This document shows, one piece after another, positions 32,049 through 37,501 of a stretch of 37,501 nt of DNA (positions within the stretch are counted from its first letter, which is position 1; the number at the start of each line of letters is the position of its first letter). The notes below the pieces were generated by a model, which worked only from the letters and a program-made list of their open reading frames with translations, was not told where the DNA came from and did not search any database. The position numbers and the translations under genes are program-made. The stretch is from a virus, in the IMG/VR virus record IMGVR_UViG_3300028558_000062, positions 1-37,501 of that record; one strand, written 5' to 3'.

Positions 32049-32456
32049 TTAGCTTTTCCCCTTTCCCGCCTGGGCGAGCCGTGAGGCTGCCTTTACGATT
32101 GGCGAGTCATCGACGTTAGCAACCGTCCCGCGTTCCGGAGCCAGTGCCCCGGTCTCGGATAAGACGGCAGAGTGAATCTGTGTATCGGCGTCCTCGGCCA
32201 CTCGTGCGGCCTGAAGGTCGGCGCCAACCTGATCGAGAGATTTTCCGCTGCGGACAAGAGCGGCGGCCATGTTCGGCAGACCGGCTTTCACGCAGAGTTC
32301 AATAACGTCAGCGGCAGACGCGCGGATCGTCTCGGCGTCCACCACTGCCACCTCGACGGTTACGGCGGCTTCGGCGGTCGGTACGATCTCGGTTTTTACC
32401 ACCTCGACGGCGGCGGTCTCTAATTGGGCCTCCGCCTGAGCCGGTTCATCGGCCAT
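32049..32456 (-). CDS. Nested scaffolding protein (Nu3-like), in-frame with the protease
   Basis: An internal ATG at 32456 (MADEPAQAEAQLE, residue 266 of the protease) has GAGGAGAA ending six bases upstream, one of the best ribosome sites in the window. It would make a 135-residue acidic protein: a Val/Glu-rich first half, then helical segments (AADVIELCVKAGLPNMAAALV, DQVGADLQAARVAEDAD). Lambda Nu3 is made in the same way from within gene C, so a scaffold is the natural reading. Direct proof is lacking. Confidence 0.75.
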   Translation of the reverse strand: MADEPAQAEAQLETAAVEVVKTEIVPTAEAAVTVEVAVVDAETIRASAADVIELCVKAGLPNMAAALVRSGKSLDQVGADLQAARVAEDADTQIHSAVLSETGALAPERGTVANVDDSPIVKAASRLAQAGKGKS

Positions 32457-33251
32457 AATGTTCTCCTCTTGTGCTGGAATCGTGGCGGATGCCACTGAAC
32501 TCTTTGAAGCCATCGCGTACCATGCCTCGTCGGGAGTTCCCACGCGATCCGCTAGACCGGAACCGAGCGCCGATGCGCTGCCGCGATACAGTCGCGCCCC
32601 GCGTTTGACAACCTGCGATTCCGGCATCTTGCGGCCACGCGCGACGGATGCGACAAACTCACCATAGAGCCGGTCCACGTCTCCCTTGATCTCGGCGTAT
32701 GCGGACTCCGACAGCGGCTCGTAGGGATTGCCTTCCGTCTTGCCCTCGCCCGCAGAGATGAGCGTTACCTTGATGCCCATCTTGTCGAGCATCTGGGACA
32801 TGTCCGCGTGCGCCGCGTAGACGCCGATGGAGCCAACTCCACCAGAAGTTTGCGGAGCCCAGATCTCGGAGGACTGAGACGCAAGCAGGTACATCGCAGA
32901 GTAGGAATTCGGATCAGCCACCGCGCAGATGGGCTTGCGCTTATTCACGTCGGCCCACAATCCGGCCGTCTCAAACGCCATCTCGCACGAGCCACCCGGA
33001 GAGTCACAGACCGCGACGATGGATTTTACATTCGGGTCCGCATCGGCTTGCCTTAGGGCATCCTGAATCGAGGCGTAGGACGTATCACCAAACATCGGAT
33101 CATTCGACAGCACGCCCGAGATACCGAATACCGCCACCCCCTCGACCACTTCGTACGGTTTACGTTCTGCGTACGAATCCGACACCGCGGCCATCTCGAT
33201 CATGTGCGGCTGAGTACCGAGAGACTCAAGCAGCTTTTCGCGTCGTGTCAT
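32049..33251 (-). CDS. Prohead serine protease, S49 (SppA/gpC-like) family
   Basis: This is a 400-residue protein. The protease part spans residues about 30-250: VFGISGVLSN, AVCDSPGGSCEMAFETA, the likely nucleophile Ser118 in YSAMYLLAS, GGVGSIGV and the likely base Lys171 in AGEGKTEGNPY. The C-terminal third (from residue 266) is acidic and Ala/Val/Glu-rich. It is also readable as a separate scaffold from an internal start. The gene overlaps the portal by 26 bases and has AGGAGG seven bases before its ATG. It degrades the scaffold and trims head proteins during maturation. Confidence 0.93.
   Translation of the reverse strand: MTRREKLLESLGTQPHMIEMAAVSDSYAERKPYEVVEGVAVFGISGVLSNDPMFGDTSYASIQDALRQADADPNVKSIVAVCDSPGGSCEMAFETAGLWADVNKRKPICAVADPNSYSAMYLLASQSSEIWAPQTSGGVGSIGVYAAHADMSQMLDKMGIKVTLISAGEGKTEGNPYEPLSESAYAEIKGDVDRLYGEFVASVARGRKMPESQVVKRGARLYRGSASALGSGLADRVGTPDEAWYAMASKSSVASATIPAQEENIMADEPAQAEAQLETAAVEVVKTEIVPTAEAAVTVEVAVVDAETIRASAADVIELCVKAGLPNMAAALVRSGKSLDQVGADLQAARVAEDADTQIHSAVLSETGALAPERGTVANVDDSPIVKAASRLAQAGKGKS
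32461..32467 (-). promoter_or_regulatory. Internal ribosome binding site of the nested scaffold
   Basis: On the mRNA AGGAGAA, preceded by AAG, lies four bases before the internal ATG at 32456. No coding constraint explains such a good match in the middle of a gene. Confidence 0.7.
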
Positions 33252-34755
33252 TCGATGCCTCCTGTGCTTGGTCTGGGTCTACCTGTGCCGCCCCGGTGCC
33301 TGCCGTGGCCGCAGCGTTTGAGTCGCTCACGAGGTCGTACTGCTCGTCGCGCGCATTGTCGGCCGCGCGTTCCGCGTCAACCTGTTCGGGGTCCTCGCCG
33401 CTCTCGCGAATCTTTGCGGAACGACTGGCGAATCCAGAACGAACCTCTTCCTTCGCCGCCATCACTTCCTTGAGCGGATCCACCCATGACCACTTCGGTG
33501 TGCGCCAATCAACGGAGTACAGGTCGTTCCACCCCTGCTGATTACGTGGGCGCGGGAGTGCTCCAATGATCACGGCGTCGTTGATCCACCTTCGCCAGAT
33601 CGGACGGCAGAACTGATGGACCATCACCTGAAATTGGAACTGCTCACAGCGGCGGCGGAACTCAAGCAGTCCCGCGCGGATGGAGGAGTAATTGACGCCC
33701 TCCAGGTCTCCCGTGAGTTGCTCGTAGGTGATGCCGATACCAGCCGCTATTTGTCGGAGGTGGACCTTGACGAACTCCGCATACGTCGCCGCGGGGTCCG
33801 GAGGTTTACTCCACTCAATCGTCTTGCCTGAGTCCGGACGGAGTACCGTACCGCCCTCGATATCGCCGTACCCTACGTCGTTCTGGTCCTCATCGGTATC
33901 CGCTCCGGTCGGCGGCAGGAACACGCTGCCGTCGTCCCCGATCACCTGCTCCACGCCGACGAACATGTTCGCGAGCGTCTGCCGAAGCAGTGTCGCGTCC
34001 ATGAACTGGTCGAGCTGATACAGCGGGACCAGCACGGGCGCGAGCCACGTAACTCCGCGCATCTGACCGGGCGCTACCTGTCGGAAGCAATGCAGTACGT
34101 TCTCGGCGGGCACCCGTACCAAATCCAGCGGATTCCCGAACGCGAACTGGCCTAAACCTGGATTCTCACGATAGAGGTGATACGCCGCACGTTTCCCGAT
34201 CGGGGTAAACTCAATCCCCCACCGTACGGTGTTCTGCCCGTTAAGGTCGTTCTTCGTGAGCGGCAAATGCTCCGGATTGAGTAACTGTACCTGGAGCGGA
34301 ACCGCAAGACCGTCAGAAGGAAGCCTTGGCCGCAGACGAGCGAGACATTCGCCCGCTACCATCTGCGTCGTCACGTTGATCCGCTGAAGTCCGCCCCAAT
34401 CGCTTAGTCCGTCCGAATCCAACTCCGTGCGAGAGATTTCCCACAGAGCATCCACGGCCTTGCGTGTTGCGGGGTCAGGGTGAAGCGACTGCGGGGTGAT
34501 TCCGTCCGCACCGATTGAATTCGCAACGTAGGACTCAACGGCGTTATTGGCGTAGGGGTTCTTCCGATACGAGCCCCTCGCACGACGCCGAAGTATCTCA
34601 CCCTCGGAGCCAATGAGTGCATCAATCGCAGCATCGGTTTCACCCTTCGCGAGAGCGACCATGCGGCGGCCCTGCGATGCGCCCTCGAAGCCAGCACCCA
34701 TGACGGTGCGACCGAATAGACTCGCGGCCCTACCTACCCTGCGGAGATAGGTCAT
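33226..34755 (-). CDS. Portal protein (lambda gpB family)
   Basis: This is a 509-residue protein. Signatures: RARGSYRKNPYANNAVESYVANSIG near residue 60, GDGITPQS-like loop, MVAGECLARLRPR, LLNPEHLPL, ENVLHCFRQVAPGQMRGVTWLAPVL, and GITYEQLTGDLEGVNYSSIRAGLLEF in the stem and wing region. The last 70 residues are acidic and Ala-rich. The length fits the family. The start overlaps the joiner stop (TAATG) and its end overlaps the protease. It forms the dodecameric DNA channel at one capsid vertex. Confidence 0.95.
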   Translation of the reverse strand: MTYLRRVGRAASLFGRTVMGAGFEGASQGRRMVALAKGETDAAIDALIGSEGEILRRRARGSYRKNPYANNAVESYVANSIGADGITPQSLHPDPATRKAVDALWEISRTELDSDGLSDWGGLQRINVTTQMVAGECLARLRPRLPSDGLAVPLQVQLLNPEHLPLTKNDLNGQNTVRWGIEFTPIGKRAAYHLYRENPGLGQFAFGNPLDLVRVPAENVLHCFRQVAPGQMRGVTWLAPVLVPLYQLDQFMDATLLRQTLANMFVGVEQVIGDDGSVFLPPTGADTDEDQNDVGYGDIEGGTVLRPDSGKTIEWSKPPDPAATYAEFVKVHLRQIAAGIGITYEQLTGDLEGVNYSSIRAGLLEFRRRCEQFQFQVMVHQFCRPIWRRWINDAVIIGALPRPRNQQGWNDLYSVDWRTPKWSWVDPLKEVMAAKEEVRSGFASRSAKIRESGEDPEQVDAERAADNARDEQYDLVSDSNAAATAGTGAAQVDPDQAQEASNDTTRKAA

Positions 34756-34967
34756 TAGTCGAGCCCCTTGCTGCCGATGAGGCGCACTTGGCGGATACGG
34801 GACGTGCCTGCGGCGGAGTTGACTGAATTTCGCATCAAGTCACGCACACGCAGCATGTCGGCAGTCGATTGATAGCGGGTCCTGGAACCGTCCGGGAACT
34901 GGACTTCGAGCACGCCCGTCGCGATTGCCTTCTCAAGTACGTCGATATTGGTTTGTGTCCAGGCCAT
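34755..34967 (-). CDS. Head-tail joining protein (gpW-like)
   Basis: This is a 70-residue protein with the gpW pattern: a helix (NIDVLEKAIATGVLEVQFPDG), a short beta hairpin (RTRYQSTADML) and a second helix (RVRDLMRNSVNSA). Its position between terminase and portal matches lambda. It binds under the portal and closes the DNA-filled head. Confidence 0.88.
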   Translation of the reverse strand: MAWTQTNIDVLEKAIATGVLEVQFPDGSRTRYQSTADMLRVRDLMRNSVNSAAGTSRIRQVRLIGSKGLD

Positions 34968-34969
34968 CG

Positions 34970-36901
34970 CTATCCTCGGAAGCGGCCGACTACGCGGCGG
35001 CGGGCGAACTGTCGCTGAACTTGCGGCGGGGGCGGAGACATCGGCGCTTCGGGTTCCTCCGCTCGGATCTCCATCGTCTCGGCCACGGTGAGAGTGACCG
35101 GCTCCACGCGCAGCGAGGATTCCAGGTCCCGCCAGTTCCTCTCGCTGAAACGGTCAATCCCGATCACGGATGCCGCGGCCCGCGCGTAGTTCGCGCAGTC
35201 CAGTGCCTCGTTGCGCTCACGGGTCTTGATCCATTCGGTCTTGCGGTAGCCAGCCTTGTTGACGCTCGTGGTCAGTTGCTCGGCGGTCAACTGCTTGAAG
35301 AATTCTTCCTCAAGATCTTTAGCGAAATGGACCCATCCCGCGGGGTACGGCTCACCATCGGCGGGTCGCTCCTTGCCGAGCATCCCGTACAGTTCGGACT
35401 TCGCCATCGACACATTGACCGGCCACAACTTCACGCCGCGGTGAATCTTGCGCCCGCCCACGGTCACGTCCACCGAGGTGGGCATTCCAACCAGCCCGGC
35501 GCCTGTAGCACGGCCATCAACGGCCAGCACGCGCCCCGGATGCTGCCGTGCGAATCCGTATACCTCGTTACTCGCGTACCCGGTATCGATCGCAAGCCGT
35601 AGAATCGACATCTGGGCGCCGGAGGGATGGCGGTATGTGCGGTTGAGGATCTCCCCCATGTCTTCCCACCAGGAAATGTCGTAGGGATTCTTCTCAACCC
35701 GGATGTGGTCGATTACCCACCGCTGCCGGCCGCGGCCAAACCCGTACACGTAGCCCTCAATCCAGGTCTTCTGTGTGTCGAATCCGCCCACCAGAAACAG
35801 CGGCCCTTGGGGAACGTGGCCGAGTCGGTAGCACTCTTCGCGACGGGACATCAGTTTCTCGTGATCCGGCGCCTCGCCTGCTTGCTCGAATAACTCAGCG
35901 AGGGATGTGTTGACGAAGGTCTGGAGTGTGGCCGGATTGTCCTTCTTTCCGAGAAAGTCATCGACCAACTCGGAGAGGCGACGCCACTCGCAATACAGCT
36001 CCGAGATGCGAAATCCGCGCTTGCCTTTGACCTCGGGACGATCCGCCCGCCATTCGCCGCGGTCACAGGCCGCCCACCGCTCAACGTCGCTCCACGGTGC
36101 CTCACAGTGCTCGCACGCATAGGCCGTGGACGCTGGCTGGTCTCCGGGAAAGCGGGGATCGCGCACCCGCGCCCACTTGAGCACCTGGAACTCGCCGCAC
36201 TCGGGGCACGGAACCCATCGGCGGCACTGATCGGTTGCCTCATAAGCGTCCGCGATTGCCGAATCACCCTTGATGGTCGGAGAGCAAACCTGAACCCGCT
36301 TGGCCCGGCTGCGAAACCGAGCTGTGCGCTTCACGCCGAGCGAATACCCGTCGCCCTCTTTGCCGACGTTCTTGAGCCACTTGTCCCGCTCGTCTGCCAG
36401 AAAGTACCGAATGGTCCGACGCGCGAAGTTGCCGGCGGTCTGAGCCCCAATGAGCGACAGCGAGCCACCTGGGAACATCTTGTGCAGGGTGGTATTCGCC
36501 TTCGACGTGCGCTTCTCCGGAGCCACGCGATCCCGCAGGCAGTCCATGTCCCGAATCATGGGGGCGAGGCGCTCCTTGCTGAACGTCTCGGCGTCCGTCT
36601 CTGTCGGCTGTGCCAGCAGAATCGGGCCTGGATCGCGAGCGATCACATAGGCGACGATTGCCTGAAGGAATAGCGTCTTGACCATTTGGGTAGCGCACAT
36701 CACAACGATGTCTTGCGTGTAGGGATCAGTGAACGAGTCGAAGATTTCGCGTTGAAACGAATGAAGTTGCAGCCCGCCCGTCTGCGCCGAGTACTCCGGA
36801 GATAAGACGAAGTTTTCCTCCGCCCACTCGGATAGCGTTTGCTTCGGCGGCGGCGCCCAGACCCGCGAGCACTCCGCGATTACCTGCTCGGCAGCGTTCA
36901 T
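34970..36901 (-). CDS. Terminase large subunit (GpA family)
   Basis: This is a 643-residue protein from ATG 36901, which overlaps the TGA of the small subunit (ATGA); a longer reading goes into antisense of that gene. The ATPase comes first: an atypical P-loop (CATQMVKT, residues 69-76) and Walker B FLADE at about 167-171. A Zn-type site follows, C-P-E-C at 232-235 and C-E-H-C at 263-266. The nuclease part has GGFDTQKTWIEG near 372 and an IDTGY site near 455. It pumps DNA and cuts genome ends. The GpA family usually goes with cos packaging. Confidence 0.95.
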   Translation of the reverse strand: MNAAEQVIAECSRVWAPPPKQTLSEWAEENFVLSPEYSAQTGGLQLHSFQREIFDSFTDPYTQDIVVMCATQMVKTLFLQAIVAYVIARDPGPILLAQPTETDAETFSKERLAPMIRDMDCLRDRVAPEKRTSKANTTLHKMFPGGSLSLIGAQTAGNFARRTIRYFLADERDKWLKNVGKEGDGYSLGVKRTARFRSRAKRVQVCSPTIKGDSAIADAYEATDQCRRWVPCPECGEFQVLKWARVRDPRFPGDQPASTAYACEHCEAPWSDVERWAACDRGEWRADRPEVKGKRGFRISELYCEWRRLSELVDDFLGKKDNPATLQTFVNTSLAELFEQAGEAPDHEKLMSRREECYRLGHVPQGPLFLVGGFDTQKTWIEGYVYGFGRGRQRWVIDHIRVEKNPYDISWWEDMGEILNRTYRHPSGAQMSILRLAIDTGYASNEVYGFARQHPGRVLAVDGRATGAGLVGMPTSVDVTVGGRKIHRGVKLWPVNVSMAKSELYGMLGKERPADGEPYPAGWVHFAKDLEEEFFKQLTAEQLTTSVNKAGYRKTEWIKTRERNEALDCANYARAAASVIGIDRFSERNWRDLESSLRVEPVTLTVAETMEIRAEEPEAPMSPPPPQVQRQFARRRVVGRFRG

Positions 36902-37440
36902 GCACGGGCCGGCCACTCCGCAAGTTCCGAAAGGGCCTGGTGGATTTTGCCGTCCACCAACTCTCGGCAACGTACCGGGTCGGAGGTGGCGGCCAACTTG
37001 TCACAGAGTTCGTCCGCAATCGTGATGAGTTTGCTTTTCGATGCGCCGATCATGGCGGAGACCGTGGCCTTCACGTCTTCAGTCTTCAGGAGCGAACCTT
37101 CGAGCGTCTTGCGGTCGAGCGCCTCACGGTCTGCCTTCTCGCGCGTCAGGCGCCACTGCTCATACAGGAGCGTGCCCTTGGGCGGCTCGACGCCCGCCGC
37201 CTGCTCCCGGTGTTGACCTACCGAATGCTCCGGCTTCTCGGCTCGGTCACGCGCCGGGGATGCCTGCCTGCCATCGAGACTCTTGCCGAGCGCCGCGGCG
37301 ACCTTGGCTGCGTCCCACTTTCCATCGGGCTCGCGGGTGATCTTTCCCTGACGACCGAACTCGTTGACCCGCTGACGACTTATGCCAAGGATGGCCGCAA
37401 GTTCGACCGTGCTGACGGTGGAGCCCTTTCCAGATTTCAT
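36898..37440 (-). CDS. Terminase small subunit (Nu1-like)
   Basis: This is a 180-residue protein. Residues about 8-55 form a winged-helix/HTH (STVELAAILGISRQRVNEFGRQG, then KWDAAKVAAALG), as in Nu1-type DNA-packaging proteins. A linker follows and a helical part (LLYEQWRLTREKADREALDRKTLEGSLL). It recognises the packaging site and recruits the large subunit, whose ATG overlaps its stop. No strong ribosome site is visible before the ATG. Confidence 0.88.
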   Translation of the reverse strand: MKSGKGSTVSTVELAAILGISRQRVNEFGRQGKITREPDGKWDAAKVAAALGKSLDGRQASPARDRAEKPEHSVGQHREQAAGVEPPKGTLLYEQWRLTREKADREALDRKTLEGSLLKTEDVKATVSAMIGASKSKLITIADELCDKLAATSDPVRCRELVDGKIHQALSELAEWPARA

Positions 37441-37454
37441 GTGCGGAGTGGAAA

Positions 37455-37468
37455 CCCCTTTCCAGGGG
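37455..37468. other. Small hairpin upstream of the small terminase gene
   Basis: Five-base arms CCCCT and AGGGG around a four-base loop, 14 bases before the terminase ATG. On the transcript the loop is GGAA, a GNRA-type loop. It may be part of a packaging site or a leader structure. In 37441-37501 I see no other signal. Confidence 0.25.
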
Positions 37469-37501
37469 CACTAACTAGAGCGCGCGTGCAATAAGGCTAC
37501 C

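Noticed and set aside
37441-37501. Promoter for the late operon in the last 60 bases
   Set aside because: Looking leftward, no -35/-10 pair with acceptable spacing could be found; the promoter is likely outside the window.

Overview
The window is a nearly continuous late (structural) region of a tailed phage or prophage. It reads almost entirely on the minus strand, from the small terminase at the right end (37440) to a large secreted-looking protein at the left end (24). The head genes follow the lambda order: Nu1-like and gpA-like terminase, gpW-like joiner, portal, S49 protease with an apparent nested scaffold, gpD-like decoration protein and E-type capsid protein. Then come connectors, tail tube, an overlapping chaperone pair that looks like lambda G/GT, an 869-residue tape measure and tail-tip proteins. 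No sheath gene is visible, so I infer a long non-contractile tail (siphovirus). Integrase, immunity and replication genes lie outside the window, so phage and prophage cannot be told apart.

Two parts are unusual. Between the capsid gene and the connectors (26583-30535) are four extra genes: two fibre-like virion proteins and two proteins with signal peptides, one a right-handed beta-helix with a lectin-like insert. Downstream of the tail tip, the left 12.6 kb holds five consecutive genes that all encode Sec-type signal peptides: two fibre-like proteins, a lectin/adhesin-like protein, a 1307-residue beta-helix/Ig/propeller protein and an 1174-residue FN3/propeller-like protein. Short N- and C-terminal blocks are shared between the two secreted clusters. 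This suggests a family of exported phage adhesins or depolymerases, or unusual N-termini on virion fibres.

The minus-strand array is broken once, at 14192-14726. There a plus-strand pair encodes a 46-residue ribbon-helix-helix regulator and a small secreted protein. A promoter (TTGACA, 18 bp, TACTAT) with a perfect inverted repeat between its boxes precedes them, and its predicted start site falls at the ATG. This looks like an autoregulated moron.

The host is inferred only. The moderately high G+C, the many 'A-Q' type signal peptide cleavage sites, the putative Ig (He_PIG-like) repeats and the secreted propeller style recall Acidobacteria of the Solibacter/Bryobacter group. No host gene is present to prove it. 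Genes are packed with ATGA, GTGA and TAATG junctions, so most of the region is probably translated in coupled fashion. No tRNA, rRNA, CRISPR array or insertion sequence was seen, and no stretch of more than about 100 bases lacks a gene.
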